Below are positions 26,353 to 35,306 of a DNA stretch of 62,123 nt, in pieces. Below the pieces are notes generated by a model that was not told where the DNA came from, made no database searches, and saw only the letters and a list, made by a program, of their open reading frames with translations. This DNA comes from Spirochaetaceae bacterium (GTDB taxonomy: Bacteria > Spirochaetota > Spirochaetia > Treponematales > Breznakiellaceae): NCBI GenBank assembly GCA_031281945.1, contig JAITER010000027.1:1-62123 (forward strand), in the 5' to 3' direction. The first letter of the stretch is position 1; each line of letters starts with the position of its first letter. The position numbers and the translations under genes were made by a program.

Positions 26353-28176
26353 TTAGCGCAACAGCAAATCTGGATAAAGCATATTTGGCTTCCACATCCA
26401 TATATTATCGAAATCCCAGCCTATTTCGAAGAGTGAAAGCCATGTTATTTTTGTTTTCATCTCCCCGTCGTTGCAAGCTTCATTTTCTGTAGAGCTTCTG
26501 GGTTTTCCATTAAACGTGAATACGCATTTTTCTTCAAACATATTGTTTAAAAAATGAAAACCACCCGGCATCTTGTTTTCACAACCGCATTCCATCTGTT
26601 TGGGGCCGGTATTCCCGCCGGCGTTGTTGTTTACAAGACAGATTGAGTTTGAATTTAGGCAATCTATGCACTGATATTCCGTAACGCCGTTAGTAAAACC
26701 GGCGAAAAGAACGCCGCTTTTCGCCGATATGCTTATTGTTGAGGCGAAAATCGCGCACCCTGATATTTTATTGCCCTTTTGCGCCTCGGAAAGGCCCAAA
26801 ATGCCTCCGGCGTAAGCGTAAGTTTTATCCGTTATCGTAACAGCCGAAATATTTCCGGCGGAATAACAGTTTTCTATATTCACGGGGGATTGCGCTGACA
26901 AGCCCGCTATTCCTCCGGCGAAAGATGTTTCGCCGGAGGAACTAACTGTGCTGTGAGAACAGGAGTTTTTGATTTGAATAGAAGGATAAGGATAAATGGA
27001 TTCATTGGCTATATAAACGCCGCCCGCTATTCCGCCCGCAATTCCACCGGAAGCCGCGCCGCCTTCCTTGTTAGAGGCCTGTATGTTTCCGCTGGTGTAG
27101 CATTGCTCTATTTTCGCGTTATCATCAATAATTCCGGCTACGCCGCCCGCATACGCCGTCAAACTTGGGCTTGTTACGTTAACGATAATATTTAAATTTA
27201 CAACGGTGTTTTTTATTACGGAGTCGTCTTTCATAATTCCGGCTATTCCTCCGGCGTAAAATTCAGAAATGCCGTTGCGTGTGCAGATGAGTTTTGTTCC
27301 GCTCAATTCAACATTTTCAATAAGCGTTCCGCCTTCTATACATCCGGCCAAAACCCCAAACGCCTGATTGTTTTGCGTGTCAAAAGAGACGCCGACGTCT
27401 TCCACGTTAATCTTTAAATTTTGAATCTTGGCCTTGCCGGATATGCGCGCAAAAATGCCGGAATACAAATTTGTTCCGCCTGGAAGATAGCGCACATTTA
27501 TAACGTTGTTTCTGCCGTTCAATTTCCCGTTAAACGGTTCGGCGCCGCCGACGGAGTCAATGGGTTTCCATGGAGCGGTAATATCTATGTTATGAATAAG
27601 AATATAGCTGCCGTCCGCTGGATGCAATTCATCTTTGCCTATATTTTGCAGGTCGTTAGGAGACAATATGGGCCGTTGCACAATGGCTCCTTCAGTTATT
27701 GTGTCTATATAAAGTTCGTAATACATGCCGTCCGTTATTTTTTCTATGTTGCCGCTGTTATAGTACACGTCCCGTTTGCTGATCATTTCCACCCAAAAAA
27801 GCGCGTCAACGCCGTCTTCGGATGTTACCACGCTCTCCCAGCTGTCATCTTTTTCGTTCACATCCGCGCTTCCCAAATATTCTTGGTCTTTTGTGTAAAT
27901 ATGAACGCGCTTTATTTCGTAACTGATGGGAAGCGTTCCTTTTTCGTATATTATTTTACCGCGTATGGAAGCCGTATGCGGCGGCTCAAGAACAGGGCAG
28001 GAGGTCAAAAACATGGTGGAGAAAATAAGGGCGTAAAACACGGCGGCCTTAAAAAAAACAAGGTTTTGCTGAATTTTCAGCCGCTCCGGCCAAAATCTGA
28101 AAAACCGCGCAAGAGCGTCAAAAAACGGGTTTTGGAAGACGCGCACTTTACCGGCTTTCCGCGGGCTTTTCAACAT
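26353..28176 (-). CDS. lipoprotein with GLUG-like repeats (adhesin-type)
   Basis: The 607-aa protein has a hydrophobic stretch ending in the lipobox FLTSC near residue 60, an unusually long N-region; a later start is possible. A beta-sandwich-like region follows. From about residue 210 there are repeated units such as YAGGVAGIIDDNAKIEQC, FAGGIAGLSAQSPVNIENC and YAGGILGLSEAQ, each 30-45 residues long and typical of GLUG/right-handed beta-helix surface proteins. It overlaps the TPR gene upstream by 29 bases and has no Shine-Dalgarno, so translation is probably coupled. A role in surface binding is inference. Confidence 0.72.
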   Translation of the reverse strand: MLKSPRKAGKVRVFQNPFFDALARFFRFWPERLKIQQNLVFFKAAVFYALIFSTMFLTSCPVLEPPHTASIRGKIIYEKGTLPISYEIKRVHIYTKDQEYLGSADVNEKDDSWESVVTSEDGVDALFWVEMISKRDVYYNSGNIEKITDGMYYELYIDTITEGAIVQRPILSPNDLQNIGKDELHPADGSYILIHNIDITAPWKPIDSVGGAEPFNGKLNGRNNVINVRYLPGGTNLYSGIFARISGKAKIQNLKINVEDVGVSFDTQNNQAFGVLAGCIEGGTLIENVELSGTKLICTRNGISEFYAGGIAGIMKDDSVIKNTVVNLNIIVNVTSPSLTAYAGGVAGIIDDNAKIEQCYTSGNIQASNKEGGAASGGIAGGIAGGVYIANESIYPYPSIQIKNSCSHSTVSSSGETSFAGGIAGLSAQSPVNIENCYSAGNISAVTITDKTYAYAGGILGLSEAQKGNKISGCAIFASTISISAKSGVLFAGFTNGVTEYQCIDCLNSNSICLVNNNAGGNTGPKQMECGCENKMPGGFHFLNNMFEEKCVFTFNGKPRSSTENEACNDGEMKTKITWLSLFEIGWDFDNIWMWKPNMLYPDLLLR

Positions 28177-29347
28177 GAGGTTTTTTTAATTGGCCCAGCG
28201 AGCGGCCCGCCCATTCCCCGGCTTCCGCCGCGCCCGCTGTAAAAGCCCATATTTCACGGGCGGGTTTTTCTTCGCCGGTTGCGTACAAAGCCAAAGCTAA
28301 AGAATAAAGCGTGCGGTAATATTCAACTGTTTGCATATAATTTTTTAATTCTTTTTTGCGCTCTAAAGCGGTTTGCAAATCATTCAAATTTGTAAACGTA
28401 TAATCAAATTGTTTGCGTATAACTTCTTCGATTATTGTTGAATTCTGTATTAAAAAAGCAAACATTAAATGGTCTAGCGCTTTTTCATGCCTGCCGGAAT
28501 TAATGTAGTAAAACCCGGCTTCGCGGTGGGCGTGTTCAGTTTGACTGTTTTTGTAACGGTACATAACCAAAAAAGCATTAACGCCGTCTGTTTTTAAAGT
28601 GCGCGTCATAGCGCCGCGTACAAATCTTTCGGATTCCCGCCATAATGCGTCTTTTTTAAAGATTTCATCGTAACATTCTTCCATTTCCTGAAACCGGCCC
28701 ATCTCTTTTAAAATAAGCGCGAGTTTGTATTCAATTTCGAGCACTAAAGCCGGGCTTTCCATAAGATTGCGGTTTTGCAACGCTTTACGGTACTGCTTCT
28801 CTGATATAGCCAGCTCGCCTTCCATCCGGTAGGTTTCTCCTATCCAGTAATCCGCTTCTGGATACGCTTTTAGCGTTTTTAAAGTTTGAAGGACGTTGTT
28901 TACGCTGTTTTTTAGATTTTCTTTTCCAACGCGGTAATAGAGCTCGTTTAAAGCTTCCCCCGCCCGAAACTGGCCGCGCTCTTTTATGTAGTTTTCCACC
29001 AAAGTTAAATCGTCTTTATAGCGCCTAACCTCGCTTATGGAAAGCACGTCTATCATATCCTGTTCCATGCGGGTGTACATGGCGAGTCTGGCGTTACGGG
29101 CGTCTTCAAAATCCAAAAGGGCCGCGCCGTATTCGCCCTTGCCAAAATTGCGCTTGCCTTCTTCCAGGACATACCAAAAAGGCCGCGCTTCCGTTTTAGA
29201 GTTCCAGTTTTGAGCGCAAAGCGGCGCGGTGAACACGCCGGAAAATATTGCGAAAACGGCAAAAAAAGCCGTTTTAACGCCTGTTTTTATAGCCGGCGCG
29301 CCTGTTTTAAAGGCCGTCCAGCTCTGCTTTAAAAGCTTCATCCGCAT
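28148..29347 (-). CDS. exported TPR-type protein
   Basis: The 399-aa protein has a signal peptide (AFFAVFAIFSGVFTAPLCAQ). Helical pairs of about 34 residues (for example NFGKGEYGAALLDFEDAR, MEGELAISEKQYRKALQNR, YYINSGRHEKALDHLMFAF) are typical of tetratricopeptide repeats, which act as protein scaffolds. It would lie in the periplasm. It overlaps the end of ispG by 41 bases and the lipoprotein gene at its own 3' end. The exact partner is unknown. Confidence 0.75.
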   Translation of the reverse strand: MRMKLLKQSWTAFKTGAPAIKTGVKTAFFAVFAIFSGVFTAPLCAQNWNSKTEARPFWYVLEEGKRNFGKGEYGAALLDFEDARNARLAMYTRMEQDMIDVLSISEVRRYKDDLTLVENYIKERGQFRAGEALNELYYRVGKENLKNSVNNVLQTLKTLKAYPEADYWIGETYRMEGELAISEKQYRKALQNRNLMESPALVLEIEYKLALILKEMGRFQEMEECYDEIFKKDALWRESERFVRGAMTRTLKTDGVNAFLVMYRYKNSQTEHAHREAGFYYINSGRHEKALDHLMFAFLIQNSTIIEEVIRKQFDYTFTNLNDLQTALERKKELKNYMQTVEYYRTLYSLALALYATGEEKPAREIWAFTAGAAEAGEWAGRSLGQLKKPHVEKPAESR

Positions 29348-30431
29348 CTTCTTTGTTGATGGTTCTAACCACCACGCCTTTTTTAAAAATAAGCGTTTTA
29401 TCGCCGGCTCCGGTAATTCCCAAATCGGCGCGCTTGCCTTCTTCCGGCCCGTTTACAGCGCATCCCATAACAGCCACCGTTATGTTTTTTTTAAGGCTGT
29501 ATAAATAATTTTGCCATTTCGCGGTAAAACCATGCGTATCAAATCCGCATCTGCCGCATCTTGGACATGAAATTAACCGTACGCCAGTGTTAACATTATT
29601 TTCGGCATTTACGCCGCGCTCGTAAACAGACCCTATGATTTCACGCGCCGCTATTATTTCACTTTCCATATCGCCGGAAATTGACGCCCGTATCGTGTCG
29701 CCTATACCTTCGCAAAGGAGCGTGTATAAAGCCGCCGCGTTACGCGCAACTCCGGCGATAAGCGGCCCCGCCTCGGTGACGCCCAAATGAACCGGAACGT
29801 CCGTGCGTTCCGCGAGCAGGCGGTTGGCGGCTATGGTTTGCGCCACGGAAGACGCTTTTACGGAAACGCATACGTTTTCAAAGCGGGCCTCTCTAAACAC
29901 GGCGAGCTCTCTTTCGGCGGCGGTTACAAGCGCTTCCTCTACGGCTAACGCCCCGGAATTCACCTGCGCGCGCAGGTCTAACGGAAGGCTGCCGCCGTTT
30001 ACGCCTATACGGATTGGAACGCCTTTCGCCGCCGCTTTTTCCAGCACGGCGCGCACACGCTCTTTAGAGCCTATGTTGCCGGGATTTATACGCAATTTTG
30101 AAATTGGATAGTCCAGGGCGCATAAAGCTATTTTGTAATCAAAATGAATGTCGGCTACAACCGGGACGTCCGTTTTTGACGCAAGTTCGCCTAAAACGCG
30201 GGCTTGCTGTATATCCGGCGCGGCGAAACGTATCATTTGAGCGCCCAGCTCCGCTAAAGATTTTATGCGTTTTAAAATAGAGCCGTCCGCTAAATCTTCG
30301 TCCGCAATCGCGTCCTTCCACATGGTTTGAATCACGACGGGGCGTCCGCCGCCAATGATTACGCAGTTTACGCCGTTTTTCCCGCCTACAACGATGGCTT
30401 TTGTATTTTTTCTTAAAATTGACGCAGTCAT
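29307..30431 (-). CDS. ispG: 4-hydroxy-3-methylbut-2-en-1-yl diphosphate synthase (IspG/GcpE)
   Basis: It is the penultimate enzyme of the MEP isoprenoid pathway and a [4Fe-4S] enzyme. The 374-aa protein has VNCVIIGGGRPVVIQTMW, VADIHFDYKIALCAL, LRINPGNIGSKERVRAV, and the cluster-binding block ISCPRCGRCGFDT near residue 290 with VMGCAVNGPEEG. All three cysteines are present. No Shine-Dalgarno was found. It leads a three-gene chain with the TPR protein and the GLUG lipoprotein, held together by overlaps. Confidence 0.95.
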   Translation of the reverse strand: MTASILRKNTKAIVVGGKNGVNCVIIGGGRPVVIQTMWKDAIADEDLADGSILKRIKSLAELGAQMIRFAAPDIQQARVLGELASKTDVPVVADIHFDYKIALCALDYPISKLRINPGNIGSKERVRAVLEKAAAKGVPIRIGVNGGSLPLDLRAQVNSGALAVEEALVTAAERELAVFREARFENVCVSVKASSVAQTIAANRLLAERTDVPVHLGVTEAGPLIAGVARNAAALYTLLCEGIGDTIRASISGDMESEIIAAREIIGSVYERGVNAENNVNTGVRLISCPRCGRCGFDTHGFTAKWQNYLYSLKKNITVAVMGCAVNGPEEGKRADLGITGAGDKTLIFKKGVVVRTINKEDADEAFKAELDGL

Positions 30432-30481
30432 AAACGCATAGCCCTAAGCTTATTAAGCCTATCAAATTCCGGCTGGTTTTG

Positions 30482-30577
30482 ATAGGCTCTTGCGGTTTTG
30501 AAAAAGTTTAGCCTTGCGAAACCGCATTTTTTAAGGGCGCCGTTCCAATGCTTGAGGTTTTGGAACAGCCTCTATTT
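30482..30577. repeat. two-hairpin intergenic element, copy 5
   Basis: It begins ATAGGCTCTTGCGGTTTT. Hairpin 1 is TGCGGTTT/AAACCGCA, the linker GCATTTTTTAAGGGC, hairpin 2 GTTCCAA/TTGGAAC, and the tail AGCCTCTATTT. Confidence 0.65.
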
Positions 30578-30704
30578 AAAATGATTTTGTAAACTTGTAA
30601 AAAACCGCCGTCCGAATGAGGGCGTCTTTTTTAAGAGCGCCGCTCTTTCGCCCCCCCGAAAACGAAAGCTTTTAGGGGCGGCCTGTTTATGTTCGGCGGC
30701 GTTT

Positions 30705-31895
30705 TTAAGAGACGGAACAACCTTTCCAGTCGTCATAAATGAAAAACGGCGCGGGAAAAGCGTTTTTATCGCAAAGCAACGCTATAAGCGCCAGGACGCC
30801 CGGGTACCCGTCCGGTGTGGTGCGGCAAGTAACAAACCCGCCGTCAACCGATACGGCGTAGGCGCTTCCAGCCGGCGAGAAAAAACGCCCGTTGTTTCCA
30901 GAAGCCGCGCGGAAATATCCCTCTGAATCAATAAGCGGATTTCCGCCGGTTCCAGGACTGCACCATTGCTCATAACTGGCGTAAGATTTTAAATCAAATG
31001 AACCGTTTTTCCAAAAAAGGTCTGTATCTTTCTCGTAGGGCGCAGTCCAACCCCAGCCGCTTTGGAATTCATCCAGCGCTGAGTGCGTGGTTACAGAACG
31101 CCCGTACAGTATTGATTTTTCTGTAAGCGGGTCAAGAGTTTGCAGAATTGCAAGGGCTCCGTTACATTCACCCATAATGGGTTTTCCCAGCCTGTTGAAA
31201 GCTAAAATTAAACCGTGCAACCCTCTGTCAAACATAAAGCCGGGTATGGCGCCGGAGCCGCCGGCTATACATAAAGCGGAATAATCCCGCGCTATGTTTA
31301 ACGCGCTCTCCAGGGCGGCGGCGTACCGGGAAAATGTCTGCTTGTCTTTAAGGTAATCGCCGGCTTGCGGGGGCTTTGACAGGGCGCTTAAATCTAAAAT
31401 ATTTTCTTTTTTAAGAAGGGCCCGTTCAGCGCTTTCCGGATTTAGGAATTTAAACGCCAGTTTTTGTTCGCCGCTTGACACAACAGACGACCGCCAGGCG
31501 CCGTCTGCAAAATCCGCGTCCATGCTTACGCTTAAAAAATGCGGCGGCGAGCCGTCTTCGGAGGCTATCTTTACTTTATAGCCCGCTTTAAGCAGGGTTC
31601 CGGCTACAAGGGTGAGTTCGGACGCCCATGTTCCAAATTTGGAAGCTAAAACCAACACCGGTTTTTGCTTTTCGCAGCCGCATAATTTAACGTTTACGCC
31701 GGTTATGCGTTTAACTTCCGCGGCTACGTCAAGATCGCCTGACGCCAGCCGCTCCGCCGCGTTTGATACGGGCCGCTTCCCCGTCCAATTTTGTTCCGCT
31801 TCTTTAAAACGTTTTTCCCAGAACGCGCATATATCTTTGCAGGCGCGTTTTATAACGTCAGTTTCGTTTGCGTCGGTATTTGAATTGTTTCCCAT
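30705..31895 (-). CDS. DJ-1/PfpI-superfamily protein (Hsp31-like), second copy in operon
   Basis: A 396-aa member of the class I glutamine amidotransferase-like fold. Motifs: KPVLVLASKFGTWASEL, YSALCIAGGSGAIPGF, and the nucleophile elbow GECNGA near residue 243. Related proteins act as glyoxalase III or chaperones. It is larger than compact DJ-1 (about 190 aa), with an N-terminal region of about 90 residues and a C-terminal extension ending WKGCSVS. It is the last gene of the operon, 156 bases after the GH13 gene. Substrate unknown. Confidence 0.8.
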   Translation of the reverse strand: MGNNSNTDANETDVIKRACKDICAFWEKRFKEAEQNWTGKRPVSNAAERLASGDLDVAAEVKRITGVNVKLCGCEKQKPVLVLASKFGTWASELTLVAGTLLKAGYKVKIASEDGSPPHFLSVSMDADFADGAWRSSVVSSGEQKLAFKFLNPESAERALLKKENILDLSALSKPPQAGDYLKDKQTFSRYAAALESALNIARDYSALCIAGGSGAIPGFMFDRGLHGLILAFNRLGKPIMGECNGALAILQTLDPLTEKSILYGRSVTTHSALDEFQSGWGWTAPYEKDTDLFWKNGSFDLKSYASYEQWCSPGTGGNPLIDSEGYFRAASGNNGRFFSPAGSAYAVSVDGGFVTCRTTPDGYPGVLALIALLCDKNAFPAPFFIYDDWKGCSVS

Positions 31896-32051
31896 AGCAA
31901 TATTCCTTGTTTAAAATGAATACGCGAAACGGCGTCCCGCGTATTTCCGCCGGATTAAATCAGCCTTTGTTAAAGACCGCGAAATGCGCGGCGTTTTGCA
32001 AAACTTGCATCGCTCTTTAAGAGCGGCGCAACCGGCGGGGCGCCTAACCGG

Positions 32052-34613
32052 TTAATTCTCTCCCGTCCACCGCAACACCACAAATCCGGCGAACGGGACT
32101 ATGGGATTAATGTCGCCGTTGGCGCAACGCAGAACGCCCGCGGAGTTTCCAACGTTGCCGCCGCCGTAAAGCGCGGAATCGCTGTTAAACTCTTCCGCCC
32201 ACAGGCCGGGTTTTAGGTTGTCGCCGTGCACTACATAGCCTTTGTCGTAGGGGGCGTCCGCAAGACTCGCGACTATCAAGAAAGATTCGTTTTCGTCCCA
32301 GCGCCGGAACGCGATGACGCGGTTGCTGTTATGGGCGTGTATAACCTCGATTGAACGGCTTCTAAGCCCCGTATGGGCGCGTCTTAGCGCATTGACGTCC
32401 GAATAAAACCGGTATAAAAACCGTCCTTCGCCGCCTTCTTTCGCCATGCCGGCTATATCTTCCTTGTTTTTTAACACCGCGTTGTATTTAAAACGTTTTT
32501 GCGCCCCAACCTCCTCGCCAAAAAGAAACATCGGGACGCCGGCGGAAAGCGCCGTAATCCCCCACGCAAAGCGGCAACGCGCTTCCGCGTACTTGCGAGT
32601 GTCGCCTATCAAAGGCGCGGCGTTTGAAGCCGTAACTATTCCGCGCGCCGAGGTGTACTGTTTGCCCGCATCCCCGTTCCAGTCAGGGTCTAAAAACGGC
32701 CCGGAACTATTGCCGGCCTCGTCATGAGACTCGCTGTAAACAACTTTTCCAAAGGCCGTCTCAGAAAGAACTCCGGCGAAATTATCCATTGGGAGCGGGC
32801 TTCCGGGCGAGGTTGCGGCGCGATATATCAGTTTCGCCGCGTCTCCCTGGTCTGTGTCGCCCATAAGGTTGTGGTAAAACGAGGAGTGCCAGCGGGCGTC
32901 AAAACCCATGCCGCCTTCCTCCACAGGTTTGGTTACTTCATCCCAGTCCGAATGATCTTCGGCCATAAGGAAAATTCCGGGTTTAAACATACGCACAGTG
33001 CGCCCAAATTCCCGCAGGAATTTAGCCCCAAACATATTCGCCGTTCCAACGGCGTTTCCATTCGAATGCAGTGCATTATAACCGTGCATTGAAGTCGTTT
33101 GGTCTAAACGAAAGCCGTCGACGTGAAATTCCCGCAACAGGGAGACCGCGCTGCTGATAAACAGCTTCCGCACCATTTTTTCGTAAAAGCGCGGCGCCCA
33201 GCCCGTAGACATATTGTCCAGGTAGCCGCCTTCTGGAAACGAATAATCCCAGGGTTTGCCTTCGTACCAGTAGTATATGTTGTGTTGAGGGAGGCTTGCG
33301 TCGTAGTCAAACTCGGCTCTCTCGCCGTCCTGGCTGTAGTGGTTGTAAACCACGTCCATTATCACCGCTATGCCGCGTCTGTGGCATTCTTTAATAAAAA
33401 ATTTGAACTGGTCGCGCCCGCCGCCTGAGTATTCAATCGCGAAATAATGCGAAGTCGAATATCCCCAACCTTCTACGCCGTCTCCCCCGAATTCAGACAA
33501 GGGCAGCAATTCAATAGCGTTAATGTTCATCGCCTCTACATGGTCAAGCAGAGCGAGGGCGTCTTTCAGAGTTCCAGGCCCATTCCGGCCAAAACCCAGC
33601 GCCCCAAGGTGCAATTCGTAAATGATAAGGTCATCGCAACTTTGCGGAAGTTTTTTGCCGGTAAACTCATCCTTCCAGAATTCCGCCGCGTCTATAAACT
33701 CTTTTTCCGGCCAAACCGCTTCTTCAAAGTTTTTGGTGATTTTTTCGGGATCGACTGTCACCGAACAACTTCCAAGCCCCCTTAAATCGCGGGTGAGCCC
33801 TTCGTAACGGCCGCCGTTTGGATTGAATGAACCTGACCCTATTTGGCAACGGGAATACAGGTCTGTGCGGTAGGCGATAAAACCGTCTTCCCGCGTTATT
33901 TTGAACATATACGGGCGATGGTTTAGGGCGTCAAACGAAGAATTTTTGAAATCGGGGTGAACGTTGAAAGCGTCCGGGCCGGTCTCCCAGATTCCGTCTC
34001 CGTTTCGAACCATAGGTATGGAAGGCGGCAGCGGGTTGACGCCTGAGCCGTCGGCGGCTATGTACCCGCCCGCCATTAACGCTTTGGGTGTGGAGACGTC
34101 CGGCCCGACGGGTTTTTTATCCGCGTCTGAGGCGTTCCAGATAGCGCCGAAAACCAGTTCCACGGCGCGGGCGTGAGGCGCCCACACCGCGAAACGCGCG
34201 CCCCACGAGCCGTCTTTTCGCCTTACCTTGTTGGCTCCCAGCCGCCTGCAATGGGTTAGATAGTAGCGGCGTTCATCATCAATTCCGTTAAACCGGAACC
34301 GGCAAGTACGCTCGTTTGAAGCGGGATCGTCAATTTCGGAGGCTATAGCCCATGTTTCCCGGCCGTCTTTGCCGCGAAAAGAAACGCCCCAATAAAATTC
34401 TTCGCCCAGGGCGCCAGAGTCCAATTGAACTACGGCGCGGAAACAAACGCCGCCGTCTTCCCAGGGTTCACGCGACATGGGCGAAACAGTCCACGGCTCA
34501 GTTTTTGCTATAGCCGCGCCGGTTTTGCTCCAACTGCCTTTAAGCAAAGCGTCCACATCTTCAAACGCGGGCCCAAAAACACCGGGAATATATAAAAAAG
34601 TTATATTCGCCAT
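32052..34613 (-). CDS. GH13 alpha-amylase-superfamily enzyme (branching/isoamylase-like)
   Basis: This 853-aa enzyme acts on alpha-glucans. An N-terminal region of about 320 residues includes a CBM48-like unit (GARFAVWAPHARAVELVFG). The barrel starts at LIIYELHLGALGF. The four GH13 regions are visible: DVVYNHYS near 421, VDGFRLDQTTS with the nucleophile near 501, LMAEDHSDW with the acid/base Glu near 551, and YSESHDEAGN near 628. A beta-sandwich C-terminus follows. Branching enzyme, isoamylase or trehalohydrolase are all possible. The start follows the DJ-1 stop by 3 bases. Confidence 0.88.
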   Translation of the reverse strand: MANITFLYIPGVFGPAFEDVDALLKGSWSKTGAAIAKTEPWTVSPMSREPWEDGGVCFRAVVQLDSGALGEEFYWGVSFRGKDGRETWAIASEIDDPASNERTCRFRFNGIDDERRYYLTHCRRLGANKVRRKDGSWGARFAVWAPHARAVELVFGAIWNASDADKKPVGPDVSTPKALMAGGYIAADGSGVNPLPPSIPMVRNGDGIWETGPDAFNVHPDFKNSSFDALNHRPYMFKITREDGFIAYRTDLYSRCQIGSGSFNPNGGRYEGLTRDLRGLGSCSVTVDPEKITKNFEEAVWPEKEFIDAAEFWKDEFTGKKLPQSCDDLIIYELHLGALGFGRNGPGTLKDALALLDHVEAMNINAIELLPLSEFGGDGVEGWGYSTSHYFAIEYSGGGRDQFKFFIKECHRRGIAVIMDVVYNHYSQDGERAEFDYDASLPQHNIYYWYEGKPWDYSFPEGGYLDNMSTGWAPRFYEKMVRKLFISSAVSLLREFHVDGFRLDQTTSMHGYNALHSNGNAVGTANMFGAKFLREFGRTVRMFKPGIFLMAEDHSDWDEVTKPVEEGGMGFDARWHSSFYHNLMGDTDQGDAAKLIYRAATSPGSPLPMDNFAGVLSETAFGKVVYSESHDEAGNSSGPFLDPDWNGDAGKQYTSARGIVTASNAAPLIGDTRKYAEARCRFAWGITALSAGVPMFLFGEEVGAQKRFKYNAVLKNKEDIAGMAKEGGEGRFLYRFYSDVNALRRAHTGLRSRSIEVIHAHNSNRVIAFRRWDENESFLIVASLADAPYDKGYVVHGDNLKPGLWAEEFNSDSALYGGGNVGNSAGVLRCANGDINPIVPFAGFVVLRWTGEN

Positions 34614-34616
34614 AGT

Positions 34617-35306
34617 TTAAACACAACCCGCGCAAGATTTCGCGTTAGCCTTGCGAGAGACCGCGGCGGCTATGGCTTCTATAAAAGGCACAACTTCATG
34701 TTTGCTAAAGCCTGTCGCCAAATCGTCGTCCACAACCACTTTCGCCGGTTCTTTTCCGCCATTCGCCGAATCTTCAAAAACTATTTCGGCTCCGCAGTTT
34801 AGTATGTCGGCCATAACCACCGTATGGCAGGTTGCTTTCCTGCCTTTTAAAAGTTCGGGATAAGGGGTGAGCGTCCACAAACCGTGGCAAAGCGCCCCTT
34901 TTACAATATCCCGCCGGGGCATCGCTTCCGCGAAAAAGCGGGAGACCGGCGCGGAGCGAACCAGCTCGCGGGCGTCCTTAAAATCGGTTTTTTCCGACCA
35001 CCGCAGACGGACGCTGACATAATTCGCCGTTATAATTACGGCGGCGTAGTCGTCAAGGTTGATGGCGGAGACGTCTTTTGCGACAGTTAGTTTTTCGGGC
35101 GACTGCCACGGCTCCTCGTCCGAGGGGTCGACGTCGCTGTAAAAAACCGCCGATTCCGGCTTGTAGTCTCCGTACCATATACGCGATACAAAATCCACTT
35201 CCGCGCCGTACAGCCGGAAACCGGTTTGATAAGCCTGAATTTCTTCGGGTATGAACTTATTTTCCACTAAAACCGCTATTTTTTTGCCGGCAAGCGTTTT
35301 TTCCAT
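34617..35306 (-). CDS. DJ-1/PfpI-family protein, first copy in operon
   Basis: The 229-aa protein has KKIAVLVENKFIPEEIQAY at the N-terminus, DYAAVIITANYVSVRL, and the nucleophile motif GALCHGLWTL near residue 139. It ends AKSCAGCV. Members act on small carbonyls or as stress chaperones. The ATG (35304-35306) overlaps the previous gene's TAA by one base (TAATG), a translational-coupling arrangement; the frame extends to 35330 but that part lies inside the upstream gene. Confidence 0.85.
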   Translation of the reverse strand: MEKTLAGKKIAVLVENKFIPEEIQAYQTGFRLYGAEVDFVSRIWYGDYKPESAVFYSDVDPSDEEPWQSPEKLTVAKDVSAINLDDYAAVIITANYVSVRLRWSEKTDFKDARELVRSAPVSRFFAEAMPRRDIVKGALCHGLWTLTPYPELLKGRKATCHTVVMADILNCGAEIVFEDSANGGKEPAKVVVDDDLATGFSKHEVVPFIEAIAAAVSRKANAKSCAGCV

